From: Pseudomonadota bacterium
Lineage (GTDB): Bacteria; Pseudomonadota; Gammaproteobacteria; Eutrophobiales; Eutrophobiaceae
Direction: 5' to 3'
Assembly (NCBI GenBank): GCA_022574295.1
Contig: JACZSJ010000009.1
Span: forward strand, 1-41,202
DNA length: 41,202 nt
Positions within the stretch are counted from its first letter, which is position 1. Every line of letters starts with the position of its first letter. Below the pieces are notes generated by a model. That model was not told the DNA's origin and searched no databases. It saw only the letters and a list, made by a program, of their open reading frames with translations. Made by a program: the position numbers and the translations under genes. Positions 25,451-35,035 of this stretch are shown here, in pieces.

Positions 25451-25689
25451 GTTTGCTCAGGTCAGATTGTTTTTATCGTGTAGAGTTCGACTCGCTGAAG
25501 TCGTTCCGACGATAGCCCAGCGTTAAATGACATCAAGTGTTCGAAATCTGTGCAGATTTATTAAGTGTTTGAAATGTATTGTTTAATCTTTTTATATACT
25601 GTCAAAATCTGAACTCATCATTATGCTGAACTGGTGATTTCTGGTACCTTCATGTCACCTGGCAGAATTAAATTTGCATGTTTAATTAT

Positions 25690-25706
25690 TGGCATGTTAA
25701 ATGCAA
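25690..25706 (+). promoter_or_regulatory. Sigma-54 promoter of glnA
   Basis: TTGGCATGTTAAATGCAAA contains the GG (25691-25692) and GC (25703-25704) dinucleotides exactly ten bases apart, with the surrounding TGGCA and TGCA close to the RpoN consensus. It lies about 110 bases upstream of the glnA ATG. With the two NtrC boxes upstream, this is the expected nitrogen-controlled promoter. Confidence 0.75.
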
Positions 25707-25816
25707 AACTTTCGGTTCTAAAAATAATAAATTGACCCGGCTGCGGCACAAGTGGCTAAGGGGGTCACAACCGCTTTCAAAAGCTAATCAGTCACGACAT
25801 TGACGAGGAGAAAATA

Positions 25817-27226
25817 ATGTCTAAAGAGAATGTGATGAAGCTCATCAAAGACAATGAGGCCAAGTTTATTGATCTGCGCTTTACTGATACACGGGGGAAG
25901 GAACAACATGTCACCATCCCTGCTTCAGTTGTCAATGATGATTTTTTTAACAATGGCAAGATGTTCGATGGATCATCAATTTCCGGATGGAGGGGTATCA
26001 ACGATTCTGACATGGTATTGATGCCTGATACAGAGACTGCAGTCATGGATCCTTTCTATGACGATTCGACAGTCAACATCCGTTGTGACGTTCTGGTGCC
26101 TACTACCATGCAAGGTTACGAACGTGATCCTCGTTCTCTGGCTAAACGTGCAGAGGCATATCTGGAATCTACAGGTATTGCCGATACTGCATACTTTGGT
26201 CCGGAACCAGAATTTTTTATCTTTGATGATGTACGTTGGTCAGATAATGTGAACAGTGCATTCTACGAGATTGATTCAGATGAAGGTTGCTGGAACAGCG
26301 ATGCTATTACTGAAGACAAGAATATCGGTCACCGCCCTGGCGTAAAAGGTGGTTACTTCCCGGTACCGCCCGTTGATTCACAACAGAATATTCGTTCTGC
26401 CATGTGTACGATCCTGGAAGAAATGGGTGTTACCACTGAAGTGCATCATCATGAAGTGGCTACTGCAGGTCAGGCTGAAATCGGCACCAAATTTAATACA
26501 TTGGTAAAACGTGCTGACCAAAATATGATACTCAAATACGTTGTGCTGAATGTCGCGCACGCCTATGGTAAAACAGCGACCTTTATGCCTAAGCCATTGG
26601 TAGGTGATAATGGTAACGGTATGCACGTACATCAATCATTATTTAAAGATGGTAAAAATCTGTTTGCGGGTGACCAATATGGTGGATTGTCTGAAACGGC
26701 TTTGCATTATATTGGCGGTATCTTTAAACACACACACGCACTTAACGCTTTTGCAAATGCCAGTACCAATAGCTACAAGCGATTGGTTCCAGGTTTCGAA
26801 GCGCCAACCTTATTAGCCTATTCGGCACGTAACCGTTCTGCTGGCATTCGAATTCCCTGGGATCCAAACCCACAGGGTCGCAGAATTGAAGTTCGTTTTC
26901 CGGATTCATGCGGTAACCCATACTTTCTCTTTGCATCATTAACGATGGCAGGTCTTGATGGCATACAGAACAAGATTGATCCTGGTCAGCCAGTGGAACT
27001 GGATCTTTATGACCTGACCAAAGAAGAAGAAAGGGAAATCCCAACTGTTGCATCTTCTCTGGATATCGCACTTGAGGCATTGGATGCTGATCGTGGATTT
27101 CTGACAGCAGGTGGTGTTTTTACGGATGATATGATTGATGCTTATATCGAATTGAAGATGGAAGAAGTTGATCGTCTGCGTTTGGCTACCCATCCGGTCG
27201 AGTTCGATCAGTACTACAGTTTGTAA
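25817..27226 (+). CDS. glnA: Glutamine synthetase, type I
   Basis: Condenses ammonia and glutamate to glutamine with ATP; dodecameric. The 469-residue protein has [19 protein letters not shown] near residue 50, [15 protein letters not shown] near 127, [19 protein letters not shown] near 265 and [19 protein letters not shown] near 340. Y398 in DLYDLTKEE is at the usual adenylylation site, so GlnE-type control is likely. The ATG is preceded by GACGAGGAG. It is transcribed from the sigma-54 promoter above and ends at a strong terminator. Confidence 0.98.
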   Translation: MSKENVMKLIKDNEAKFIDLRFTDTRGKEQHVTIPASVVNDDFFNNGKMFDGSSISGWRGINDSDMVLMPDTETAVMDPFYDDSTVNIRCDVLVPTTMQGYERDPRSLAKRAEAYLESTGIADTAYFGPEPEFFIFDDVRWSDNVNSAFYEIDSDEGCWNSDAITEDKNIGHRPGVKGGYFPVPPVDSQQNIRSAMCTILEEMGVTTEVHHHEVATAGQAEIGTKFNTLVKRADQNMILKYVVLNVAHAYGKTATFMPKPLVGDNGNGMHVHQSLFKDGKNLFAGDQYGGLSETALHYIGGIFKHTHALNAFANASTNSYKRLVPGFEAPTLLAYSARNRSAGIRIPWDPNPQGRRIEVRFPDSCGNPYFLFASLTMAGLDGIQNKIDPGQPVELDLYDLTKEEEREIPTVASSLDIALEALDADRGFLTAGGVFTDDMIDAYIELKMEEVDRLRLATHPVEFDQYYSL

Positions 27227-27253
27227 ATCAAAAGACTTAAATAGTGGATAATG

Positions 27254-27278
27254 AAAGCCCCCTCTTGGGGGCTTTTTT
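27254..27278 (+). terminator. Rho-independent terminator of glnA
   Basis: AGCCCCC (27256-27262) pairs with GGGGGCT (27267-27273) around a TCTT loop, followed by a T run. It lies 28 bases after the glnA stop and separates glnA from the downstream ntrBC transcript. Confidence 0.9.
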
Positions 27279-27396
27279 ATGCCCATGGACGGGTGGTATG
27301 CCGCGGGTGCAGGACGCATGGAGCGGCGATGCCCATGGGGACGGGTGGTATGCCGCGGGTGCAGGACGCATGGAGCGGCGATGCCCAGGGGGGGGG
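27279..27396. repeat. GC-rich tandem repeat, two units and a fragment, downstream of glnA
   Basis: A unit of about 50-52 bases beginning ATGCCCATGG and containing GGTGGTATGCCGCGGGTG and GGACGCATGGAGCGGCG occurs at about 27279-27328 and again at about 27329-27380. A third copy breaks off after ATGCCCAGG into a run of G. Units are almost identical, with a two-base GG insertion in the second. The block is much more GC-rich than its surroundings. The rest of 27227-27589 is non-coding in my reading. Confidence 0.8.
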
Positions 27397-27589
27397 GAGG
27401 TAAAGTATGTCGTTTGTGCAGGACAGGCACTGATTGCAGCGCCTTAAGGGCAGGCTTTGTGCTTGCAGACAATCCTTGTGTATTGCCCACATCCCTGTGG
27501 GTCAGACTCCGGAGACAGCGATATGGAACTCCATTAGGTTTCATCACTCAAATGTTGTGACGACCACTTATATGGAATATGCTGAAATC

Positions 27590-28099
27590 ATGCGTATCTT
27601 GCTGTTATTTGTTACTTTATTTTTTCTGACCTCAATATCTGCTGGGGTATATCGCTCAGTTGATGAGGACGGCAATGTCATTTTCACTGACAGGCCTTCT
27701 CCGGATGCCGAGAAAATCAGAGTAGATAAAGTACAGACCATCAGCCCACCTGCAGTTAAAGATTTCGAATACACTTCCCCCGAAAAACCAGCTAAAGAAG
27801 GCTACGCAAAACTAGAGATTATAAGCCCTCAGAATGATCAGACATTTACTGGTGGTGCGGGTATTGTCACGATAAATATCTTGATAGAGCCAGCATTGGA
27901 TACCGAGCAAGGTGATCGTTTGATTCTGACCATGGATGGCGAGAAGCAGGCTGAATCAAGCTCGACGTCATTCAGTTTTACCAACCTTGACAGAGGCACG
28001 CATACAACGAAGGCAGATATCGTCAACAAAGGTGGTAGATCTTTGAAGAGTTCTGCTACTGTGACGTTTTATGTCATTCGTCCTACTGTTTCGAATTAG
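27590..28099 (+). CDS. DUF4124-domain exported protein
   Basis: From the ATG at 27590 the product has 169 residues: a signal peptide (MRILLLFVTLFFLTSISAG), then the DUF4124 domain GVYRSVDEDGNVIFTDRPSP, a proline-rich linker and a C-terminal Ig-like beta domain. Longer frames starting further upstream run into the tandem repeat and lack a signal, so I prefer 27590. A DUF4124 gene between glnA and ntrB is a recurrent arrangement in gammaproteobacteria such as pseudomonads. Function unknown. Confidence 0.85.
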   Translation: MRILLLFVTLFFLTSISAGVYRSVDEDGNVIFTDRPSPDAEKIRVDKVQTISPPAVKDFEYTSPEKPAKEGYAKLEIISPQNDQTFTGGAGIVTINILIEPALDTEQGDRLILTMDGEKQAESSSTSFSFTNLDRGTHTTKADIVNKGGRSLKSSATVTFYVIRPTVSN

Positions 28100-28290
28100 A
28101 ATTGCTCGCGTTTTACCCTCCTGGCTCAAATAAATTTTATTTTCCTGGTTTCGCTGATCCTGGTCTGCTTTTTGCACTTATATGGTGAGCAGAGGCGACC
28201 GCATTGATGCCTCAGAGTTATTAATTCATAACTTATTGATATTTATAATTATTATAGTTAAGCAATGTTAAATATATAAATTTTATGCGT

Positions 28291-28311
28291 TACAATGCAC
28301 CAAATCTGTGC
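28291..28311 (+). promoter_or_regulatory. NtrC box and -10 element in front of ntrB
   Basis: GCACCAAATCTGTGC (28297-28311) matches GCAC-N7-GTGC, the same layout as the two glnA boxes. TACAAT at 28291-28296 is a good -10, with a weak -35-like TTAAAT 17 bases upstream. The box would cover the start point, which suggests repression of ntrBC by NtrC, as at the E. coli glnL promoter. The rest of 28100-28336 is AT-rich and without a gene. Confidence 0.65.
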
Positions 28312-28336
28312 GTATCTATGCTACTTTGAATGAATA

Positions 28337-29398
28337 ATGACCTTTATTGCAGAAACAACAGCACGTGTTTATGACAATTTGGCAACAGCTGTTTTGTTGT
28401 TTGACAACCAATTAAGACTGACTTGTGTGAATGCAGCGGGTGAAAACCTGTTATACGTCAGTAATCGTCAGATGACAGGCCAAAGGCCTGATGAAATCAT
28501 GCCGGGCTCGCACGTATTTGATGCGGTGCTAAAAAGAACACTGGAAACAAATACGTCGTTTAGTGAAAGGGGCATGGTTTTACAGTTACCTCATAAAGAG
28601 GCAATTACCGTTGATTGTTGCGTAACACCTGTTATGGAAGATGATGTTTGTATTGAACTCATCGTTGAATTAACTGATGTAAATGCTTTCCATCGTGTCA
28701 TGCATGATGAGAGCTTATACGTTTTACATGATGCATCAAGAGAAGCGTTTCGTGGTATGGCCCATGAAATCAGAAATCCGTTGGGAGGAATTCGTGGCGC
28801 AGCGCAGCTCTTGCAAGGTGAGTTGGATGACAAGGAGTTAATTGAGTACACAAGTATCATTATCCAGGAAGCAGATCGCCTGAGGAACTTTATTGATCGA
28901 ATTTTGGCAAGTGATCAACAGCTTCATTGTGTTGATCTGAATATCCATGAGGTGATCGAGTATGTATGCAGTTTAGTCAAGGCAGAGTTTGAAGCCTGCC
29001 CAGAATTTAAACGAAATTATGATCCAAGTCTGCCATTCATCAAAGCCGATCGTGAACAGCTGATCCAGGTTTTTTTGAACGTCATGAGGAACGCACTACA
29101 GGCGACAGAATGCGAGGGACAGATAGAATTACATACACGCATTATTCGTCATTTTACGATTCGCCAAAAAATACATCGCATGGTTGTACGTATTGATATT
29201 ATTGATGATGGCCCAGGTATTCCATCTGAGATAGAAAAAAATGTTTTCTACCCAATGGTAAGCGGTCGACCGGATGGGACCGGTCTTGGTTTATCCATAG
29301 CACAGTCCCTGATAAATCTGCACGGCGGGGTTATCGACTATGAAAGGAAAGATGAAAAAACAATATTCAGTATCTATTTACCGATGAGTGATAATTAA
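28337..29398 (+). CDS. glnL: Nitrogen regulation sensor kinase NtrB (GlnL)
   Basis: The 353-residue cytoplasmic histidine kinase has an N-terminal PAS domain (about 10-115), the H-box AHEIRNPLGGIRGAAQLL with H143, an N-box in FLNVMRNALQATE, DDGPGIP and TGLGLSIAQSLI near the end. It phosphorylates or dephosphorylates NtrC according to GlnB state. Its stop overlaps the ntrC start (TAATG), so translation is coupled. Size and motif order match NtrB rather than other sensors. Confidence 0.95.
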   Translation: MTFIAETTARVYDNLATAVLLFDNQLRLTCVNAAGENLLYVSNRQMTGQRPDEIMPGSHVFDAVLKRTLETNTSFSERGMVLQLPHKEAITVDCCVTPVMEDDVCIELIVELTDVNAFHRVMHDESLYVLHDASREAFRGMAHEIRNPLGGIRGAAQLLQGELDDKELIEYTSIIIQEADRLRNFIDRILASDQQLHCVDLNIHEVIEYVCSLVKAEFEACPEFKRNYDPSLPFIKADREQLIQVFLNVMRNALQATECEGQIELHTRIIRHFTIRQKIHRMVVRIDIIDDGPGIPSEIEKNVFYPMVSGRPDGTGLGLSIAQSLINLHGGVIDYERKDEKTIFSIYLPMSDN

Positions 29399-30795
29399 TG
29401 GAAAATAATAAAAATATATGGGTCGTTGATGATGATAAATCGATTAGATGGGTGCTTGAAAAAGCACTTACAAAGGAAGGAATGTCACCCCGTTGCTTTG
29501 AAGACCCCACAGAGGTCCTGGCTCAACTAAAAAATAGTCATCCTGACGTCATTATCTCTGATATCAGAATGCAGAAGATGGATGGAATATCATTACTGGA
29601 AAAATTAAAGCAGCGCGTGCCAGATATTCCAGTCATTATCATGACCGCTTATTCAGATCTGGATCGGGCCGTGTCGGCTTTCCGTGAAGGGGCCTTCGAA
29701 TATCTTTCCAAACCGTTCGATGTTGATGAGATAATCGGTCTGGTGAACCGTGCTCTAAGTGAGCGACAGCAAGCATTGATGGATACAGATGTCAGGGACC
29801 CGAATGGTGTTTCTGGAATTATTGGATCTGCACCAGCAATGCAGGAGGTTTTCAGGGCGATTGCAAGATTATCCAGTTCTAATTTAACTGTATTGATCAC
29901 GGGTGAATCAGGGACGGGTAAGGAACTGGTTGCCAGAGCGCTTCATCAGCATAGTCCACGTGGTGATAAGCCATTCATCGCACTCAATACTGCGGCGATC
30001 CCAAGAGAATTACTGGAGTCTGAATTATTCGGTCATGAAAAGGGTGCATTTACAGGTGCTATTGCCAGACGGGCGGGTCATTTTGAACAGGCAGACGGCG
30101 GAACATTATTCCTGGATGAGATTGGCGATATGCCTGCTGATATGCAAACCCGTTTATTACGTGTATTGGCTGATGGCGAATTTTATCGCGTTGGTGGTCA
30201 TGCGCCTGTTAAAGTTGATGTGAGAATTATTGCAGCAACGCACCAGGATATCGAACAACGTGTCAAAGAAGGGTCATTTCGTGAAGATTTGTTACACCGT
30301 TTGAATGTAATACGTGTTCATGTTCCACCTTTGAGAGAGAGACCTGAAGATGTTACTGAATTACTAAAGCATTTTCTCAGTCTTGCAGCTACAGAATTGC
30401 AGGCGGAAGCAAAAATACTTTTGCCTGAAACAGAGAAATTTCTATTACATGCGGAATGGCCGGGTAACGTAAGACAACTGGAAAATTTTTGCCGTTGGGT
30501 CACAGTGATGGCATCGGGTAGAGATATTCATGTAGATGATCTGCCACCTGAATTACGTGGGGCCAGCGATTCTGAAAAATCATTTTCGGATTGGGAAGCG
30601 GGGTTATTTAGCTGGATCAATGCAAATATTTCAAATGGGGAAACTGATTTATTAAAGGAGGCATTACCCAGGTTTGAGCAGGTCATGATCGAAGCAGCAC
30701 TTCAGCATACGCGGGGGAAACGTCAGGAAGCTGCAAAGTTACTGGGTTGGGGAAGGAATACGCTGACCAGAAAGATTAAAGAACTCAATCTTTAG
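29398..30795 (+). CDS. glnG: Nitrogen regulator NtrC (GlnG), sigma-54 activator
   Basis: A 465-residue response regulator: receiver domain with phospho-acceptor D55 in VIISDIRMQKMDG, AAA+ domain with Walker A GESGTGKELVARALH near residue 166, the sigma-54 contact loop GAFTGA in GHEKGAFTGAIARR near 215, GGTLFLDEIGDMP near 232, and a Fis-type helix-turn-helix (EAAKLLGWGRNTLTRKIKEL) at the end. It binds the GCAC-N7-GTGC boxes and drives the sigma-54 promoter at glnA. Confidence 0.97.
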   Translation: MENNKNIWVVDDDKSIRWVLEKALTKEGMSPRCFEDPTEVLAQLKNSHPDVIISDIRMQKMDGISLLEKLKQRVPDIPVIIMTAYSDLDRAVSAFREGAFEYLSKPFDVDEIIGLVNRALSERQQALMDTDVRDPNGVSGIIGSAPAMQEVFRAIARLSSSNLTVLITGESGTGKELVARALHQHSPRGDKPFIALNTAAIPRELLESELFGHEKGAFTGAIARRAGHFEQADGGTLFLDEIGDMPADMQTRLLRVLADGEFYRVGGHAPVKVDVRIIAATHQDIEQRVKEGSFREDLLHRLNVIRVHVPPLRERPEDVTELLKHFLSLAATELQAEAKILLPETEKFLLHAEWPGNVRQLENFCRWVTVMASGRDIHVDDLPPELRGASDSEKSFSDWEAGLFSWINANISNGETDLLKEALPRFEQVMIEAALQHTRGKRQEAAKLLGWGRNTLTRKIKELNL

Positions 30796-30840
30796 GACAC
30801 TCTCTTAATTGTATTTTTCTGCGATTGCAGTGTTAGTTCC

Positions 30841-30915
30841 GTGCTCATATCCTCATGTATTTCATATACACTCCGGTCTTGCGCGCGGCACTTCCTTGCT
30901 CTCACAAAAAAATCC
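30841..30915. repeat. CTCAT-hairpin-CTCCGG repeat, copy 1
   Basis: The sequence GTGCTCATATCCTCAT, a small hairpin (TGTAT / ATACA, 30856-30870), CTCCGGT, a GCGCGC-rich segment and a final ACAAAAAAATCC aligns over its length with 32708-32780, and in skeleton with 40625-40690. It fills most of the gap between ntrC and the DUF1456 gene. Confidence 0.7.
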
Positions 30916-30940
30916 TAATTAATAGAGTTGTCCTATGCTG

Positions 30941-31408
30941 TTAATTATTATCGCGATATTTAAGCTGCATCCCTTTTAGGAAATTACGTAAAATCTGATC
31001 TTTACATTTACGGTAATGTTTATGACCTGGCTTACGGAAAAACGCACTTAATTCGTGTTTACTCATGAGAAAACCAGCCAGCTCCATAATTTCCAATACA
31101 TCTTCGGCTTTCAGATTTAATGCGATTTTTAATTTCATGAAAATAATGTTGTTAGTTAAGTGACTTTCTGGTTCGGGTTGTGCCCCTTCTTTTTTGCCTC
31201 GCTTATCGTTAATCAAACCATTCAGAAAAATCGCCAGTTGCGTGTCCCCGCATTCGTGATACGCAGGATCATCATCTTTTTTCAACCAATCGCTGATCTG
31301 CTCCCGCGTTACCAGATGATCAGCCAGACCAAATAAAGCAATCATTTTCGAATCACCAAAGTCGAAGATATAGCGGAGTCGGCGCAAGATATCATTATTA
31401 GTCATCAT
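30941..31408 (-). CDS. DUF1456 family protein
   Basis: A 155-residue protein built of two similar helical halves: NDILRRLRYIFDFGDSKMIALF with CGDTQLAIFLNGLI, and NNIIFMKLKIALNLKAEDVLEIM with CKDQILRNFLKGMQ. This internal duplication is characteristic of DUF1456 (E. coli YehS). Function unknown. Two adjacent ATG codons (31408 and 31405) are possible starts behind AGGA. It stands alone between a repeat and the PhoX-like gene. Confidence 0.88.
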   Translation of the reverse strand: MMTNNDILRRLRYIFDFGDSKMIALFGLADHLVTREQISDWLKKDDDPAYHECGDTQLAIFLNGLINDKRGKKEGAQPEPESHLTNNIIFMKLKIALNLKAEDVLEIMELAGFLMSKHELSAFFRKPGHKHYRKCKDQILRNFLKGMQLKYRDNN

Positions 31409-31499
31409 TTATGTCCTGATTTAAGTTGTATTTAATTATTTTACGGAAACTTTCGATTATTTCAGTTTGTCATCTGATTATTCTTTTCTTTATAAAGAG

Positions 31500-32723
31500 T
31501 TAAAAGAGGCCGGTAATTTCAAAAGTGATTCCATCTGCAGATCGACCCGTCATCCCACGTTGAGAACTAAAATAGAGCCTTGAACCGTCTGGGCTAAAGG
31601 CGGGGCCAGTGATCTCAGAGCGGTCGTGTCCGACAAGTTGTAACAGGGGTATTGTTTCCCCAGATTTTGTAATGACAACAATCTGCAAGTCGCCACCATC
31701 TTCGGCAACAAGTAGTTCCCCCGATGCATTTGAAGTAATGTTATCGACACCGGTCAATACAGGCCATATATATAGTGCAGCATTATAAATGATACTGAGA
31801 TCAGTATTCTTGATGTCGTAGGCATAGACACGATTGTCGCCTTTAGTGGTAAAGAAGATGCTCCCCTGGTGATACCAGATACCTTCACCACCATTAAAGC
31901 GCGAGCTTTGCTTGACCTGTTTGCGTGTGGGGATCTTCATCGCCAATGGATCAGGCAGCAAATGCCAGCGTAGTTTTCCTTCTTTTCCATTAATTATTTC
32001 AGCGACTTCGAGAATGCCATCATCCAGATCGGGATAACCATGAGCATTCGTTGTTTTTGCAGAGTAACGATATAAACAGCCATCACGTTTATCTTCTGTA
32101 AGATATAGTTGCATTGTGTTCGTATCAACGGCAACAGCCTCGTGTGTAAAGCTGCCTAAAGCTTTGCGCAGGACTGGATCGTTTTTACCATAAGGATCAC
32201 ATTCCCAGACCTGACCAAGGTCAATTTCTTCACAGGATAACCAGGTTCCCCAGGGTGTCGGGCCACCTGCACAATTACGACTGGTGTTGTTTAATATTGT
32301 GTAGGCATCAACGAGCTTTCCATCCTTGTCAAAACGAAGTGAACCAACGCCGCCCTTGCCTTTATCTATTTCACTATTGGAGACATAGAACCAGCCGCCG
32401 TCATCTGCGGTAAATGTGGCACCACCATCTGGTGCGCCATGCCAGTGATAGCCAAAATAGTTGTGACCTGAACGCGCGACAATGCGCGATGTAAATCCTT
32501 CAGGCAGACGAACGCCATTTTTATCGGGGGACTGTAAATCTCCAATAGAATCCAAAGTTGGATATGAATTTGCTGTAGAGGGTAAAAGCAGACTGTTGCC
32601 GACGAAGGCACTGAGCCCCATGAAACTATACTGTAGGAAGCGGCGTCGGTTTTGATTGTAGGGCACTTCTAAAAATGCACTTTTCCCGCGATTATGGTGT
32701 CGGCTCAGTGCTCGAATCCTCAT
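31500..32723 (-). CDS. PhoX-like (DUF839) protein with Tat signal
   Basis: A 407-residue beta-propeller-type protein of the DUF839/PhoX group. NRRRFLQYSFMGLSAF near residue 25 is a twin-arginine signal, so it is exported folded. PhoX-like features include GYHWHGAPDGGATF, NCAGGPTPWGTWLSCEE near residue 150, FTHEAVAVD and FNGGEGIWYHQGSIFF. PhoX enzymes are calcium- and iron-dependent phosphatases, but many DUF839 members are uncharacterised. The ATG at 32723 falls inside a dispersed repeat. A GTG at 32666 would put the twin arginines near the start (MPYNQNRRRFL) and may be the true start. Confidence 0.8.
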   Translation of the reverse strand: MRIRALSRHHNRGKSAFLEVPYNQNRRRFLQYSFMGLSAFVGNSLLLPSTANSYPTLDSIGDLQSPDKNGVRLPEGFTSRIVARSGHNYFGYHWHGAPDGGATFTADDGGWFYVSNSEIDKGKGGVGSLRFDKDGKLVDAYTILNNTSRNCAGGPTPWGTWLSCEEIDLGQVWECDPYGKNDPVLRKALGSFTHEAVAVDTNTMQLYLTEDKRDGCLYRYSAKTTNAHGYPDLDDGILEVAEIINGKEGKLRWHLLPDPLAMKIPTRKQVKQSSRFNGGEGIWYHQGSIFFTTKGDNRVYAYDIKNTDLSIIYNAALYIWPVLTGVDNITSNASGELLVAEDGGDLQIVVITKSGETIPLLQLVGHDRSEITGPAFSPDGSRLYFSSQRGMTGRSADGITFEITGLF

Positions 32724-32780
32724 GTATGCTTATACATTCCGGTTCTCCGCGCGGTGCCTTCTTGTACTCGCGAAAAAATC
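32708..32780. repeat. CTCAT-hairpin-CTCCGG repeat, copy 2
   Basis: Aligns with 30841-30915 along its whole length: GTGCTCGAATCCTCAT, hairpin ATGTAT / ATACAT, TCCGGT, CGCGCGG and CGAAAAAATC. It lies between hemB and the PhoX-like gene, overlapping the annotated 5' end of the latter. Confidence 0.7.
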
Positions 32781-32833
32781 ACTATTTTTAGAGGTACCCT
32801 CAACGTTTGTTGCTTCCCTATCATGCAACTATT

Positions 32834-33892
<1,059 letters not shown>

Positions 33893-34007
33893 CTATTGTT
33901 AGCTCTGTATATAGCATGTGAACCCACGATACGTGAACCTTGTTGCTGAGCTCAGGTCAATATATTACTTCGGTTTAAGTCGCCTGATAATTTAGTTAGG
34001 ATGGGTT

Positions 34008-34847
34008 GTGGAGCAAATATTAATTAGTCATGAAGCATGGTTTCGGCTAGGTGCCTTTGCATTGATCCTGTTATTGATGCTGTTGTGGGAGGCAACGGAT
34101 CCAAGACGGATACCCTCACTGGGTTGGAACAGACGCCTGAATAACCTGGCATTGGTGAGTATGGATGTTGTATTGGTTCGCTTATTAGTGCCCGTTGCCA
34201 CGGCGACCATGGCTGAAATATCCATCACACGTGGCTGGGGATTATTTAATATTGTGGATGCAGGGCTCTGGCCAGCATTTTTCCTGTCCCTGTTATTGAT
34301 GGACTTGCTGATTTATGGTCAGCATGTCGTCATGCATCAAATCCCATTGCTCTGGCGTATACACAGGCTTCACCATACCGATCTGGATATTGACGTGACT
34401 ACGGCCTTACGTTTTCATCCCTTTGAAATTATCCTTTCGATGTTTCTGAAATTACTTTTTATCGCCTTGCTAGGTGCCCCTGTTGTTGCAGTGATTGTTT
34501 TTGAAATCATATTAAATATTTCGTCCATGTTTAATCATAGTAATATACAGATCCCTCTACGCATTGATCGCATATTGCGTTATTTTATCGTCACTCCGGA
34601 CATGCACCGTGTGCATCATTCGGTCATTAAAGTAGAGACGAATAGCAATTATGGCTTTAACATTCCCTGGTGGGATTACATTTTTCGTAACTATAGATCA
34701 CAGCCGGCAGCGGGCCATATAAAAATGAAAATAGGCCTGAATGAATTCCGTGGAGACAAAGAGATTTTTTTGCATTGGTTATTGCTACAACCTTTTGTTT
34801 CAGGGAAGAAGGGATCCGGGGAAGAGACGTTATCGGAAGGGGATTGA
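34008..34847 (+). CDS. Sterol desaturase / fatty acid hydroxylase superfamily protein
   Basis: A 279-residue membrane protein with the di-iron histidine boxes of PF04116: HVVMHQ and HRLHHTD near residue 107-125, FNHSNI near 178, and MHRVHHSV near 200, with NYGFNIPWWD following. About four membrane segments precede and separate the boxes. Members hydroxylate or desaturate lipids; the bacterial substrate is unknown. Start is GTG at 34008. The following region to 35035 contains only hairpins. Confidence 0.9.
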   Translation: MEQILISHEAWFRLGAFALILLLMLLWEATDPRRIPSLGWNRRLNNLALVSMDVVLVRLLVPVATATMAEISITRGWGLFNIVDAGLWPAFFLSLLLMDLLIYGQHVVMHQIPLLWRIHRLHHTDLDIDVTTALRFHPFEIILSMFLKLLFIALLGAPVVAVIVFEIILNISSMFNHSNIQIPLRIDRILRYFIVTPDMHRVHHSVIKVETNSNYGFNIPWWDYIFRNYRSQPAAGHIKMKIGLNEFRGDKEIFLHWLLLQPFVSGKKGSGEETLSEGD

Positions 34848-34860
34848 TCAGAAGTTTAAG

Positions 34861-35010
34861 GAAACTCTGAATTTATTCAGAGTTTCTGCAGCACAGGGAA
34901 GTGCCGCCATTTTCAATGAAGGAAAGTCATTGAAAATGAATAAAAATAAAAATCACATTTTTTGTTTTTCGTGCTCTGAGAATTCAGGGATGAATTATTC
35001 AGAGCTTTCT
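34861..35010 (+). ncRNA. Candidate small RNA or leader with serial AGGA/AGGGA-loop hairpins
   Basis: Four hairpins follow in series: 34861-34886 (12-bp perfect arms GAAACTCTGAAT / ATTCAGAGTTTC), 34891-34904 (GCAC / GTGC, loop AGGGAA), 34908-34938 (12-bp perfect arms, loop AGGAAAG) and 34973-35005 (GCTCTGA / TCAGAGC with inner AATTC / GAATT, loop AGGGAT). The last is followed by a T-rich stretch and could terminate transcription. ACAGGGAAGT is close to the CsrA/RsmA consensus ACARGGATGT. It may be an Rsm-type sponge RNA or the leader of the next gene. The pairing is seen; the function is inference. Confidence 0.4.
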
Positions 35011-35035
35011 TAAATTTTAAAATGAGGTCTGGATT

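Noticed and set aside
27279-27396. Possible CRISPR-like repeats
   Set aside because: Units are contiguous tandem copies without unique spacers, and no cas genes are near.
26939-27547. Minus-strand frame of 202 codons across the end of glnA and the tandem repeat
   Set aside because: Composed of the antisense of glnA and the GC-rich repeat; no recognisable domain.
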